Source: Bacteroidales bacterium (lineage in GTDB: Bacteria; Bacteroidota; Bacteroidia; Bacteroidales; P3). Taken from it: 46,171 bases of DNA. Below, piece by piece: positions 1-9,500 of the stretch. A program made the position numbers and the translations under genes. Below the pieces are notes generated by a model that made no database searches, was not told the DNA's origin, and saw nothing but the letters and a program-made list of their open reading frames with translations. The DNA lies in NCBI GenBank assembly GCA_017480245.1, contig JAFVBA010000023.1, positions 1 to 46,171 on the forward strand, given 5' to 3'. How positions within the stretch are numbered: the first letter of the stretch is position 1; each line of letters begins with the position of its first letter.

Positions 1-109
1 CGTTTTTTTGAAAAAAAGTTGAAATTTTTAGTACATATTTTGCCATCAAAGTTATTATTAAATAGACGAAACGTCATTAAAAATTAAAAACAATAAAAAA
101 GGTAAAATT

Positions 110-259
110 ATGGCAACACAACATCAACTTTTAAACAGAGATGAAAAACAATCAATTAGCAATTGTTTTTCTTTAGAAGAGAACACCCAAAATTCTTTTC
201 AGAAAAGAGTGAAATGTTTTCAAGAAAGAAAAAATTCTTTTCTGAAAAGAATTTCGTGA
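110..259 (+). CDS. Doubtful short ORF (49 residues)
   Basis: An ATG at 110 opens a 49-codon frame beginning MATQHQLLNRDEKQ and ending at TGA 257-259. An A-rich stretch precedes the ATG, as is usual for start sites in this genome, but there is no clear TAnnTTTG promoter. The second half of the frame is built from the palindromic repeat at 191-254 (two AATTCTTTTC arms), so at least the C-terminus is repeat-derived. It could be the beginning of a decayed gene or a chance frame. I do not recognise a family. Confidence 0.2.
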   Translation: MATQHQLLNRDEKQSISNCFSLEENTQNSFQKRVKCFQERKNSFLKRIS

Positions 260-281
260 TTCGGCACTTTATTTTGGTATA
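191..281 (+). repeat. Dispersed intergenic repeat, copy 1, with 23-bp palindrome
   Basis: AATTCTTTTCAGAAAAGAG (191-209) is followed by a perfect palindrome, AAATTCTTTTC-T-GAAAAGAATTT (232-254). This runs into GTGATTCGGCACTTTATTTTGG. Almost the same tail (CTGATTTGGCACTTTATTTT) occurs at 4821-4840, and related TTTTC(A/T)GAAAAC arms occur at 25829-25841. No coding role is visible. Confidence 0.5.
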
Positions 282-703
282 TCCATATCGGCGTTTTGTG
301 GAATATTAATTTAGTGTGTTATGATGATAATTCTGTTTTGTTATTGCTTATTTTTGTTTGAAAAAAGGCTATAAGAAAAATTCTTTATCTCAATAACTCT
401 TGATGATTTCATAATTCGTTATTTAGACTTATTATATTAACTAATAAGTGTTTGATATAGATAGATTTTTACGTTTATTTAACTCCGTATATATTGATAA
501 ATTTTATTTTATCAATGGAGTTACAATACAGGATTATCACATTATCTTTGTAAATATTAGGATAAATTGTTGTAGGATTACTTTAAAAAGTATAGAATTA
601 GGATTTTATATAGTTTAATTGTGAGGATATGTGTATTTTGTAAGAAAAAAGAATACCTAAGTGATTAAACTGTAAAATAAACAATTAATATTAAAAAATT
701 TTT
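260..703. other. Gene-free AT-rich interval
   Basis: About 440 bases without a credible gene. It holds the tail of the dispersed repeat, a hairpin at 481-522 and nothing else I can name, up to the meaB promoter at 704. Confidence 0.5.
481..522 (+). other. Bulged hairpin of unknown role
   Basis: AACTCC (481-486) pairs with GGAGTT (517-522), and ATTGATAAA (493-501) pairs with TTTATCAAT (508-516). The loop has 6 bases and there is a one-sided bulge, GTATAT. No T-run follows, so it is not an ordinary terminator. Confidence 0.4.
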
Positions 704-711
704 CTAACTTT
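704..711 (+). promoter_or_regulatory. -7 box of the meaB promoter
   Basis: TAACTTTG fits the Bacteroidota TAnnTTTG -7 consensus and lies 34 bases before the ATG at 746. No convincing TTTG -33 box is seen in the AT-rich upstream sequence. The box overlaps an in-frame TTG at 710, which argues against that codon as the start. Confidence 0.6.
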
Positions 712-745
712 GCAAATTGTCATAGTTGGTAAAAATTTGTGGATT

Positions 746-1840
746 ATGTACGACCAAATAATAGATAAGGATAATAAAGATTCGGCATTAAGTCTTAGCA
801 AAGGAAAAGCCAATCCCGTTATGGTGAATACTAATTTTAAGGTAAAAAAACGAAGGGAACTTTCCGCCGATGAGTATTTGCAGGGGATAATATCGGGCAA
901 TAGAACAATTCTTTCGCGTGCTATCACTTTAATAGAGAGTAGTTTGTATGCAGATGGACTGTTGGCGCAAAAAGTTATTGAAAAATGTCTGCCGTATTCG
1001 GGTGGTAGTGTCCGTTTGGGAATAACGGGCGTGCCAGGAGTGGGTAAGAGTACTTTTATTGAAGCACTCGGTAAGATGCTTACTGCCGATAATCATAAAG
1101 TTGCTGTACTTGCCATAGACCCGTCAAGTCAAAGAAGCAAAGGTTCAATACTTGGCGACAAAACTCGTATGGAAGAATTGTCGCAGGATAGTAACGCTTT
1201 TATCCGACCTTCACCGAGTGCAGGAAGTTTAGGAGGTGTTGCCCGCAAAACAAGAGAGATTATAATTCTTTGCGAAGCGGCAGGTTTTGATGTGGTAATC
1301 ATTGAAACGGTTGGAGTAGGGCAGAGCGAAGTTTTGGCTCATAGTATGGTGGATTTCTTTTTGCTTTTGCAGTTAGCTAATGCAGGGGACGAATTGCAGG
1401 GGATTAAACGCGGTATAATGGAGATGGCGGATGCTATTGCCGTCAATAAAGCTGAGGGAAAGATGAAAGAAATAAGCGAAATTGCAGCCGCAAACTATAG
1501 AAACGCACTTCATTTGTTTCCGATGAATGAAAACGGTTGGTCGCCGCGTGTTTATACTTGCAGTTCCTACACTAAAGAGGGTATAAAGGAGGTTTGGGAT
1601 TGTGTTATGGATTTTGTCGCCCTTACAAAGCAGAACGGATATTTTTATAAGAACCGTAACGAGCAGAACTTGCGTATTTTGGACGAAAGTATCAAACAAT
1701 CTCTTTTGGATAACTTCTATAATAACGAGACAATCAAAAAAGAACTTGCTGTTGCCAAAGATGATGTTTTGGATAACAGAATGAGTGCTTATATTATCGC
1801 ACAAAACCTTATTGACAAGTATTTTAAGAGTTTAGTTTAG
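746..1840 (+). CDS. meaB: Methylmalonyl-CoA mutase-associated GTPase MeaB (ArgK family)
   Basis: G3E-family P-loop GTPase of about 364 residues that gates cofactor loading and protects adenosylcobalamin-dependent methylmalonyl-CoA mutase. The Walker A motif GVPGVGKST sits near residue 95. It is followed by the family's AIDPSS, the long TRMEEL/RPSPSAGSLGG switch segment, ETVGVGQSE and the NKAEG base-specificity motif. I start it at ATG 746 rather than at the upstream in-frame TTG (710) because that codon overlaps the -7 promoter box. The N-terminal extension before KKRRELSADEY is typical of Bacteroidota members. No mutase subunit is nearby. The stop codon lies inside one arm of a long inverted repeat (1834-1937). 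Confidence 0.93.
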   Translation: MYDQIIDKDNKDSALSLSKGKANPVMVNTNFKVKKRRELSADEYLQGIISGNRTILSRAITLIESSLYADGLLAQKVIEKCLPYSGGSVRLGITGVPGVGKSTFIEALGKMLTADNHKVAVLAIDPSSQRSKGSILGDKTRMEELSQDSNAFIRPSPSAGSLGGVARKTREIIILCEAAGFDVVIIETVGVGQSEVLAHSMVDFFLLLQLANAGDELQGIKRGIMEMADAIAVNKAEGKMKEISEIAAANYRNALHLFPMNENGWSPRVYTCSSYTKEGIKEVWDCVMDFVALTKQNGYFYKNRNEQNLRILDESIKQSLLDNFYNNETIKKELAVAKDDVLDNRMSAYIIAQNLIDKYFKSLV

Positions 1841-1937
1841 AGTTTATGGTTGGGTATTTTGTGAATTAATAAAAATTTGTTATAAAAATAAGGCAACGCT
1901 TAGCGCTCTTTAGACCTTAAACCCTAAACTTTAAACT
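1834..1937 (+). repeat. Long inverted repeat between meaB and porW
   Basis: AGTTTAGAGTTTATGGTT (1834-1851) and AACCCTAAACTTTAAACT (1920-1937) can form 17 of 18 pairs, one of them G-U, around a 68-base loop. The first arm includes the meaB stop codon. There is no T-run after the second arm. It could be a transcript 3' end stabiliser or a low-complexity TTTAG/CTAAA echo. Confidence 0.4.
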
Positions 1938-1991
1938 ATAACATAAGCAATAAAACTTAGCAAAAGACGTTATAAGAAGAAAAATTTATAT

Positions 1992-4754
1992 ATGACTGAG
2001 CGAAAATACAGAATCTGCAGCATATTTTCCGCAATACTTGTGATATTGTTACTTGTCGCTTGCTCTACAAATAAAGACAAGTGGCAGAACCGCAAATACC
2101 ATCAAATAGTTGCACACTACAACGCCCTTTGGAACGGTCAGGAGGCATACAAACAAGCAATAACTACGATAGATAATAATTATAAGGACGATTTTACCAA
2201 GATTATTCCCGTATATAAGATACCAGACGAAAAGACTGCACAATCTATCAAATCCAATATAACACGCTCCATAGAGAAATCCTCAAAGGTTATAAAGAAA
2301 CATTCAATGCGTTTTCACGGAGTGGAGAAAAATCCCGAGATAGACGATGCTTATCTGTTGATTGGCAAATCCTGTTTGATAAGCAGGGATTTTATCGGAG
2401 CGGAAGCGGCATTCAAATATATTATTGCCAATTGGAAGAAATCGGAAAGCATATACGAGCCGATGATTTGGCTCGCCCTTACTTACACAAAGCAAAACAA
2501 GACATCGGAAAGCGAAATCCTTTTGAAAGAAGTACAAAAGGCGATAGAGAATAAGAAAGCTCCGAAGAAATTAAAGGACTTTATGTATATCGTTTGGGCG
2601 GAAAATGATATTGCGGCGGGAAAAGAGATGGCTGCAACCGAGAAATTTGACCTCAGAAAGAAGAAAATTTTTACCAATCAGCAAGATGTCCGTATCAAAT
2701 TCATAGAGGGACAAATTTATTTGCGCAATAAAGAATATGATTTGGCTTATAAATGTTTCCAGACTTCATATAACAAAGCCAAAGACTACAATATGCAATT
2801 TGTTTCCAAACTTAACCAGGCTCTTTGCTTTGAAACTGGCGACAAACGGTCGGTTATGGTTATTGAGGACTTGGAAAATATGCTTGATAAGGAAATTAAT
2901 AAAGATTATCAGGACCAAATCTATTATGCTATCGGAGAAATCTATTACAGAAACAAAAGTAAAGAGATTGCCTGCAAGAAATGGGAACAAAGTGTGAGCA
3001 GTTCAAAAAATAATACCACACAAAAAATTGCTTCGTCGCTGCGTGCAGCCGATGTTTATTATGATGAGTTGGAGAATTACACAAAAGCCTGTATGTATTA
3101 CGATACTGCGCTGACTTTGATGGACAAATCGCATACTGACTTCAAAAGAGTAAATGACCGTCAGCGAGTTTTGACTACCTTGGTTAAGAATCTCAATACC
3201 ATTGAGCGATGGGATTCTCTTTTGGCGCTTAGTGAATTGCCGGAAGAGGAACTTAATGCCAAAATAGACAAATGGATTGCCGCTTATAAGTACGAACAGG
3301 AAAAGAAAAAGGCTCAGGAGGAATTAGAAAAAGCAATTGCACAGCGTAATTCTCAAATTAATAACTTTTCGATGAATAATCTGAACAAACAATCTTCATT
3401 TTATTTCTATAATCCTACCACTGTGCAGGCAGGAAAGATAGAATTTGAAAGACGTTGGGGCAAAAGAGAGTTGGAAGACAACTGGCGATTGGAACAAAAA
3501 GAGGAGATAGGATTTGAAGACGAAGAAGCGTTGGCGGAAAATACAGAAGACAGCACGGCAAATGGGGCGGAGAGTAAGTCCAATTCATCACTTACTCCGG
3601 ATAAAAAGGAATATTATACTAAAGATATACCTTATACACAAGGAGCTAAGGACACTGCACATGCTCAAATTGCAGATGCTTTGTTGGAAGCAGGATATAT
3701 TCTTTGGCAAGGTATAAATAATATGCCTAAGTCCATAGAAACGTTTTTGGATTTACACAAACGTTACCCTGACCATAAGAATGTTTTGCCTTCTTCTTAT
3801 CATCTTTACAAGGAATACGATTTGTTGGGTGATTTTCCTTCATCTAACTATTATAAGAACAAAATTCTTAATGATTATCCCGAAAGTGAGTTTGCTATGA
3901 TGTTGGAAAATCCTTCGTTTTGGGATAATAATGACGAGGCCGTGAAAAAACAGGATGTTTTGTACGAAAAAGCCTATAATTATTACGCAAACAATGAATT
4001 TCAAAGTGCAATAAACGCTTCTTATTCTGCAATTGACAGTATTAAAACGGGAGCTTATATCCCGCGTTTGCTTTATGTAGCCGCTTTGGCGAAAGGAAAA
4101 TTGTATGGAGTGGATTCTTTGGCGGATAACTTGAATATGATTATTTTCAATCACCCAAGCAGCGATGTTGCTCCCGTAATAGAGAAACAATTGCAGTATC
4201 TTGCATCCAACTACAATATAAAAGATTTTGATATCAAGTATGATAAGGAAAGGGAAGAGGCTGCTAAAAGACAAAAGGACGCACAGACTGCCGAGGAAAT
4301 AGTCAATCAACTTACTGAAGAAGCTAATCAAGAAGCGGTAAATAGAGATGATATTTTGGATGCCGAAAGTTTGGTTTATAAGTACAAAGACGGTATGCAT
4401 TATTTCGTACTTTTGGCAGATGATTCCAAATTGGATGCTGACTTTTTGACTGAAAAGATTAATGAGTTCAATCAAAAGAATTTTGAATCCTCCAATCTGT
4501 CTGTCAGTGCCAATCTTTTTACGGCTACATACCAAATTCTGAATGTTAAGAAGTTCAAAAATATAGATGAAGCCTTTGTTTATTATGATTCAATCCAAAA
4601 GGACAGCACTTTTGAGGCAATGAATAATTCTTATTACAAATGTTTTATCATTAGTATGCAGAATTATGCTACCTTCTACTCAAAAAGAAACATTGAGGCT
4701 TATATGAAATTCTTTAGAATTATGTACTTGAATAACAGAGAAGAAGATAAGTAA
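1992..4754 (+). CDS. porW: T9SS-associated TPR lipoprotein, PorW/SprE type
   Basis: A 920-residue outer-membrane-associated lipoprotein. The signal peptide ends in the lipobox LLVAC, with lipidated Cys24. The mature start NRKYHQIVAHYNALWNGQEAYK matches what I know of the PorW/SprE family, which is needed for T9SS function and gliding. Helical tetratricopeptide-like repeats cover roughly residues 100-420 and 590-800. A charged linker with coiled-coil character (near 430-540) lies between them, and a conserved domain of unknown function ends the protein. It is the only core T9SS component in the window, but five cargo genes with type A sorting domains lie nearby, so the pathway is evidently present. 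It stands alone on its strand with 150 bases upstream. Certain as a TPR lipoprotein; PorW is the best name. Confidence 0.82.
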   Translation: MTERKYRICSIFSAILVILLLVACSTNKDKWQNRKYHQIVAHYNALWNGQEAYKQAITTIDNNYKDDFTKIIPVYKIPDEKTAQSIKSNITRSIEKSSKVIKKHSMRFHGVEKNPEIDDAYLLIGKSCLISRDFIGAEAAFKYIIANWKKSESIYEPMIWLALTYTKQNKTSESEILLKEVQKAIENKKAPKKLKDFMYIVWAENDIAAGKEMAATEKFDLRKKKIFTNQQDVRIKFIEGQIYLRNKEYDLAYKCFQTSYNKAKDYNMQFVSKLNQALCFETGDKRSVMVIEDLENMLDKEINKDYQDQIYYAIGEIYYRNKSKEIACKKWEQSVSSSKNNTTQKIASSLRAADVYYDELENYTKACMYYDTALTLMDKSHTDFKRVNDRQRVLTTLVKNLNTIERWDSLLALSELPEEELNAKIDKWIAAYKYEQEKKKAQEELEKAIAQRNSQINNFSMNNLNKQSSFYFYNPTTVQAGKIEFERRWGKRELEDNWRLEQKEEIGFEDEEALAENTEDSTANGAESKSNSSLTPDKKEYYTKDIPYTQGAKDTAHAQIADALLEAGYILWQGINNMPKSIETFLDLHKRYPDHKNVLPSSYHLYKEYDLLGDFPSSNYYKNKILNDYPESEFAMMLENPSFWDNNDEAVKKQDVLYEKAYNYYANNEFQSAINASYSAIDSIKTGAYIPRLLYVAALAKGKLYGVDSLADNLNMIIFNHPSSDVAPVIEKQLQYLASNYNIKDFDIKYDKEREEAAKRQKDAQTAEEIVNQLTEEANQEAVNRDDILDAESLVYKYKDGMHYFVLLADDSKLDADFLTEKINEFNQKNFESSNLSVSANLFTATYQILNVKKFKNIDEAFVYYDSIQKDSTFEAMNNSYYKCFIISMQNYATFYSKRNIEAYMKFFRIMYLNNREEDK

Positions 4755-4780
4755 GAAAAAAGTGGCGTTTTAGAAAATTG

Positions 4781-4842
4781 TTTTCTGAAAACATTTTACT
4801 GATTTCAAAAAAGAATTTACTGATTTGGCACTTTATTTTGAT
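4781..4842 (+). repeat. Dispersed intergenic repeat, copy 2
   Basis: The palindrome GTTTTC-T-GAAAAC (4781-4793) is followed by ATTTTACTGATTT and then GAATTTACTGATTTGGCAC plus TTTATTTTGA (to 4842). This closely matches the tail of copy 1. It lies between porW and the next gene. TTGGCAC resembles a sigma-54 -24 box, but a -12 GC at the right spacing is missing. Confidence 0.5.
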
Positions 4843-4883
4843 AGGAAGAAATGACGAAATAATAACATAAAAAATAAAGAGAA

Positions 4884-5285
4884 ATGATTAAGAATCCGTT
4901 TATCAAATATCTGCAAAAGATAACTTTTTTTTCCATTGCGGTTTGCTTTGCCGTGATGTTGTTGTGGCTTACTCCGATAAGGGAATATTTACGCAGCGCT
5001 CCGTATTATATAGGTATGTACTATATTGTTACACTTGCCTTTTGGACATTTTTATACTATGTACCCAAACACAATATTCTTAAGTTTGAACAGGCTTATA
5101 TGATTTCCAGAACAGCAAAATTAATTATCTATGCGTTAATTTTTGCCGTTGTTTTGTTGTGTGGTTTGGAAAAAAATATTAAATTTGCATTTGCATATTT
5201 GGGGTTGTATTTGGTTTATATGATTTTTGATACCATTACCACAATGCAAACGATTAGAGAACATAAACAAGAAAATAATAGATAG
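4884..5285 (+). CDS. Small integral membrane protein, four predicted helices
   Basis: A 133-residue protein with four hydrophobic segments at roughly residues 13-30, 41-59, 76-95 and 98-116, separated by short charged loops, and a polar Lys/Glu/Asn-rich C-terminus. Size and helix number resemble the AtpI-like proteins encoded before ATP synthase subunit a in Bacteroidota, but no atp gene is here and no diagnostic motif is visible, so I leave it unnamed. It is followed 3 bases later by the lipoprotein gene at 5288, suggesting co-transcription. The start is the ATG after a purine-rich AAAGAGAA stretch. Confidence 0.7.
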   Translation: MIKNPFIKYLQKITFFSIAVCFAVMLLWLTPIREYLRSAPYYIGMYYIVTLAFWTFLYYVPKHNILKFEQAYMISRTAKLIIYALIFAVVLLCGLEKNIKFAFAYLGLYLVYMIFDTITTMQTIREHKQENNR

Positions 5286-5287
5286 AT

Positions 5288-5764
5288 ATGGCAAATAAAT
5301 ATAAGCAGATTGTAATTGCGTGTTTGTTTTTAATTCCTTCAATGTTTTTTGCGGGATGTGAAAAGAATTTTGATGACCAAGACAATGATTTGATTGCAGG
5401 CAAATGGCGTAATGCGGCAACATTGGGTGTGGAAGACGCAAAAGAAACAGACTTTATGAATTATATGGAATTTGCTCCGTATAATTATGTTTATGACAAA
5501 CGGACTTACAAAACCGTTACCTATGAATATGATTCAACTCAGGCTTATCCTTATTTGCGATTGACAAGAACGGGACATTATACCTTGAATAAAGATACCC
5601 TTACCATAAAAGATTACAAATTGCAGACAAGAAAATATATTGTCTTGTCAATAGAGAACAATGTATTACGATATAAAGACGATAAAGATTCCATTTACGA
5701 ATATGTTCGCTATGACGGAGCAATGGAAGAGGGAAAATTAATACAGGATGTATATAATAAATAA
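5288..5764 (+). CDS. Lipocalin-like lipoprotein
   Basis: A 158-residue exported lipoprotein. The signal peptide ends in FFAGC, with lipidated Cys24, followed by an acidic spacer. The mature part has the lipocalin-like pattern of Bacteroidota: an early GKWRN motif and then alternating beta strands (YTLNKDTLTIKDYK, KYIVLSIENNVLRYKD). Such proteins are thought to bind small hydrophobic ligands or act as envelope accessory proteins; no ligand can be inferred. It is tightly spaced after the membrane protein gene (2 bases) and 8 bases before the CoA-transferase gene, so the three probably share a transcript. Confidence 0.7.
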   Translation: MANKYKQIVIACLFLIPSMFFAGCEKNFDDQDNDLIAGKWRNAATLGVEDAKETDFMNYMEFAPYNYVYDKRTYKTVTYEYDSTQAYPYLRLTRTGHYTLNKDTLTIKDYKLQTRKYIVLSIENNVLRYKDDKDSIYEYVRYDGAMEEGKLIQDVYNK

Positions 5765-5772
5765 CATAAATC

Positions 5773-6432
5773 ATGGATAAAGAACAGATAAAAGTAACGA
5801 TAGCCAAAAGAGCTGCGTTGGAATTGAAAGACGGAGACGTTGTAAATTTGGGAATAGGAATACCGGGAATGATTCCTAACTATTTGAAGCCAGGAGTAAG
5901 AGTTATACTTCAGGCAGAAAACGGAATGGTCGGCATGGGACCCGCTCCGGAAAAAGGAAAGGAAGACGGCGAATGGATAAATGCAGGCGGTCAGTACATA
6001 ACTGCTATGGAAGGTGCTGCAACATTTGACAGCGCAACATCCTTTGCTATAATCCGCGGCGGACATGTTGATGCCAGCATATTAGGAGCATTGCAGGTTG
6101 CAGAGAACGGCGATTTGGCTAACTGGATGATACCTGGTAAGAAAGTACCCGGTATGGGTGGCGCAATGGATTTACTTGAAGGCGCAAAGAAAATAATTCT
6201 TACAATGGAGCATACGGCAAAAGGCAATCCGAAAATCCTTAAGAAATGTACATTGCCTTTAACTGCTGCAGGAAAAGTTAATATGATTATAACCGAAATG
6301 GGAGTTATGGAAATAACCAAAGAAGGTATCGTATTGACTGAGATAAATCCTGAATTTACAGTTGAACAGGTTCAGGCTGCAACCGAAGCCACTTTGATTA
6401 TTTCAAAAGACTTGAAACCTATGTTGCAATAG
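5773..6432 (+). CDS. scoB: 3-oxoacid CoA-transferase, subunit B
   Basis: A 219-residue beta subunit of a family I CoA-transferase (succinyl-CoA:3-ketoacid or butyrate-acetoacetate type), which moves CoA between acyl donors and acetoacetate or similar acids. The oxyanion/glycine-rich segment NLGIGIPGMIPNYL and the catalytic glutamate in QAENG (Glu49) are present, followed by GGHVDASILGALQV and the conserved NWMIPGKKVPGMGGAMDL. The length is normal for subunit B and the frame is intact. Subunit A, which normally lies immediately upstream, is absent here: the gene is preceded by an unrelated lipoprotein. A terminator hairpin follows at 6457. Confidence 0.92.
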   Translation: MDKEQIKVTIAKRAALELKDGDVVNLGIGIPGMIPNYLKPGVRVILQAENGMVGMGPAPEKGKEDGEWINAGGQYITAMEGAATFDSATSFAIIRGGHVDASILGALQVAENGDLANWMIPGKKVPGMGGAMDLLEGAKKIILTMEHTAKGNPKILKKCTLPLTAAGKVNMIITEMGVMEITKEGIVLTEINPEFTVEQVQAATEATLIISKDLKPMLQ

Positions 6433-6456
6433 GCAAAAGTAATCACTGATATTAAT

Positions 6457-6500
6457 AAAATAATCACGCATATTAGTAAATTTTTATGCGTGATTATTTT
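6457..6500. terminator. Bidirectional terminator hairpin
   Basis: AAAATAATCACGCAT (6457-6471) and ATGCGTGATTATTTT (6486-6500) form a perfect 15-bp stem with T-rich ends on both strands. It lies between the converging scoB and metalloprotease genes. Its TAATCACGCA core is also used in the hairpin at 41949-42003. Confidence 0.85.
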
Positions 6501-6570
6501 TCTGTTAAGTGATAATGATTTTTTGAGAACTTATTATCTTATTATTTTTATAATATCTTTTAGAATATTG

Positions 6571-9500
6571 TTACTTAATGATAACAAGTTTATCTATTTT
6601 AATTGTCTTTTCTTTGCTTATCACTTTATAAAGATAAGTACCTGCTGAAAGTTTGTTAAGATTTATAACTTGCTCACTATTGTTTCCTTGTAAAGATTCT
6701 TTTATTAATTCAATTCCGTTTATATCACAAACAATGAATTGATAACTGCTTTCTTCATTGAATTTATATACAACGATAATATCTGAATTTGTAGGGTTAG
6801 GTGATACAAAGACATTTTCTTCCAGAAGATTATTGGTCGGCACTTTCGCAGATTTTGTGTTGTCTTTTATTGATTCTGCATTATCTTCATCAATGATTAC
6901 CTGCGGATGATAGTCGGTTTTTATTCCTTTGAAATACAGCATCTCAATTGCAGCTAAACCTACTGTTGTTTCATGTTCTGCCATTTCAAGTAATATTTCG
7001 TCAGGAATATTATACGAACTTCCATATTGCTCAAGATAAGATTCCCAAAGTTGTTTATCTAATACCTCGGCATTATCTTCATCCTTCATTTCTTCCGTGC
7101 TTGCTGCAGATTGCTTGTTTAGAGTTACAGGTGGATTAATAATAGGTGGAATCCAATTATCATTGGTAACTCCTTTTATTCCGCAATCTGTTCCTGCATT
7201 ATTTGTAGTACTAATCGTTACATTTCCTAAGGTGCCAGTCGGAATAGGAATTCCAGAATAATTCCAATATCTTATATCTAAACTTCCGTAATTGTGTATA
7301 AGATTAGAAACAGAGGTAAATTCATTGTTCGCAGGATAAGTAGAGGTGCCTTGTGTGGATTTTATGCCTGTTTGTTTATTTGGAATATTTGTATTAGTTT
7401 GATTTGTTATATACATAGGGATTTGAACATTATCAAAACTGTTGCATTTAAATACTAATCCGGAATAAGTAGTAATAGCATTACTTCCTATACCTATAGT
7501 TTTTGTAGTGAAATTTTTACCTAATGATTGTATAGCAGACCAAACTTTATTGAATTTGTTATTATTTATGTTTTCATCACGGATATTTAATGTAAGAGGA
7601 TCAAAAGAAATATTATCAATCTGAACTCCTGAAGTATGATGAGAAGAAGATTTACCTATAAATTCATTATTGCTTATGTTAAAACTTCTTGAAGATTGAA
7701 GAGAAATACCCAACGCTTTTGCATTCATGTAATCTCCGCTATGATTGCTACAATAAGGAAGATTGAATGTATTGTTTGTAATACTTAAAGCATAACTGTT
7801 TGTAGCAAATATTCCGCAGTAGTTATCTGTAAATACTGAACGGGTAATAGTACATGGTTTGGAATAAGATGAACTTGTTTTTATTCCGTAAGTAAGATTA
7901 CTAAATGATGTAGGAGTATTGATATAGATTACATTTCCAGACATATCATAAACTGTTGCAGAATATTTCTGGATATTATAACCGGATTCATTTGTAAGTA
8001 TTCCGTGCGTAATATAGGTTGCCGTTGGTCTCGATGGTCTTTCATCTTTAAATGTACAACCTATAAATGTTATACCTTGCACCTGCCACATTGTTACATG
8101 ACTGCCCATATATCCGTTTTCTGGAGTTATCATATTGTTATCCCAGGTAAATGTACATCTGTCAAATGAACTTATATTATCAATAGTATTGCCGTTACTG
8201 TTTTTATTGGTATAGGACATAAACTCAATATCTTTATTATTATTTCTGAAAGTTGTATTGGTTGCCTGAATAATTCCGCCGGTTTTTGTCCAAATGTAAC
8301 CATTACCTATGGTAGTTATTGCGAGGTTAGCATTTTCTATTGTTGCATTAATTAGTTGAATTGTACCTTGATTTGCTTCTGTTTGGGATAAACCACTGTT
8401 CCCCTCAATATAAATACCTTCCCAGTATTCATTGCAGGTATTGGATTTATAATTTGTTAGAGTAGCATTGTTTATAATAAGTTTTGCTGTAGGTTCTACA
8501 ACGATATGTTTATCCGCATAAATACTTATTGTAGTGTTTTCTATTTGCAGAGTAGTACCTGCCTTAACTGTGAAATTTTCGGCTAATGTTTTATAGGTAT
8601 TCCATACTTCAATAGATTGTCTTGTTATGGTATCAGTACTTACGACTATTTTACCGCAACCGTTGTGCTTTATATTTTCGATGTCAGAGCAATTGTTGTT
8701 ATAGCCTCTGAATGTAGCATAATCATTGACTCCAATATTTGCCTTATCTGAAATATTTACTAATCCCGTATCATCAATATTTATTGTAGATGAATCAGAA
8801 ATACAGATAAAAGCACCGTCTTTAACTTGAATATTACCACCGCTATGAATCAATAATTCTGCATTTGGTCTTACAATCAATGTTGCACCTGAATCTACAA
8901 TAATTCTTGCTCCGCCCATAACTTCAAGAGTGCTGTTTTCGTCTATAACGAATGTACTTCTGTTTTGAACGGTGATTGTATGTTCAGGATTAACTTTAAT
9001 ATGAGAACCTGACTGTGTTTTGATGATAGAAGGATTGACAAAGTCTGTAATGCCTAATGCAGTGTCATTTGCGGTTCTGTTTATTGTTCCGCTTTTATCC
9101 ATCGTTATATCCGCATTCACATTAACTGTTGCGGCAGGGAAAATAATATCTCCGCACATTCTTACATCGTTATTAAAATCATAATCGTCAAAACGGATTC
9201 TTAATTTCATTCTGCCATTGGCATCTATATGTAGTATTTCCACAGATACACCACATAATTGTATTGGTTCTAATAACTGAGAGATGGAATTATATGATTG
9301 AATTTGTGTTATTGCAGGATTTGTTGATATACCAATTTTTTGCCCTTCCAGAAATGTTGCCTCTCGTCCTAGATTACCATGGATTTTTTCATATCCATTA
9401 GTATTATCTGAATACAATAAAGCTATATCCATACAATCTCCTGCACCACTATTTGCTCCGTATGAATAATTAATAACACCGTTTCTATCAAAATCCATAC

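Noticed and set aside
710-745. N-terminal extension of meaB from a TTG at 710
   Set aside because: The codon lies inside the TAACTTTG promoter box; ATG 746 fits the family start better.
3840-4535. 231-codon frame on the minus strand inside porW
   Set aside because: It is the antisense of a clearly conserved coding region, with low-complexity Ile/Phe-rich translation and no start context.
4814-4845. Sigma-54 promoter before the gene at 4884
   Set aside because: TTGGCAC is present but the GC of the -12 element is missing or one base off; the sequence is better explained as part of a dispersed repeat.
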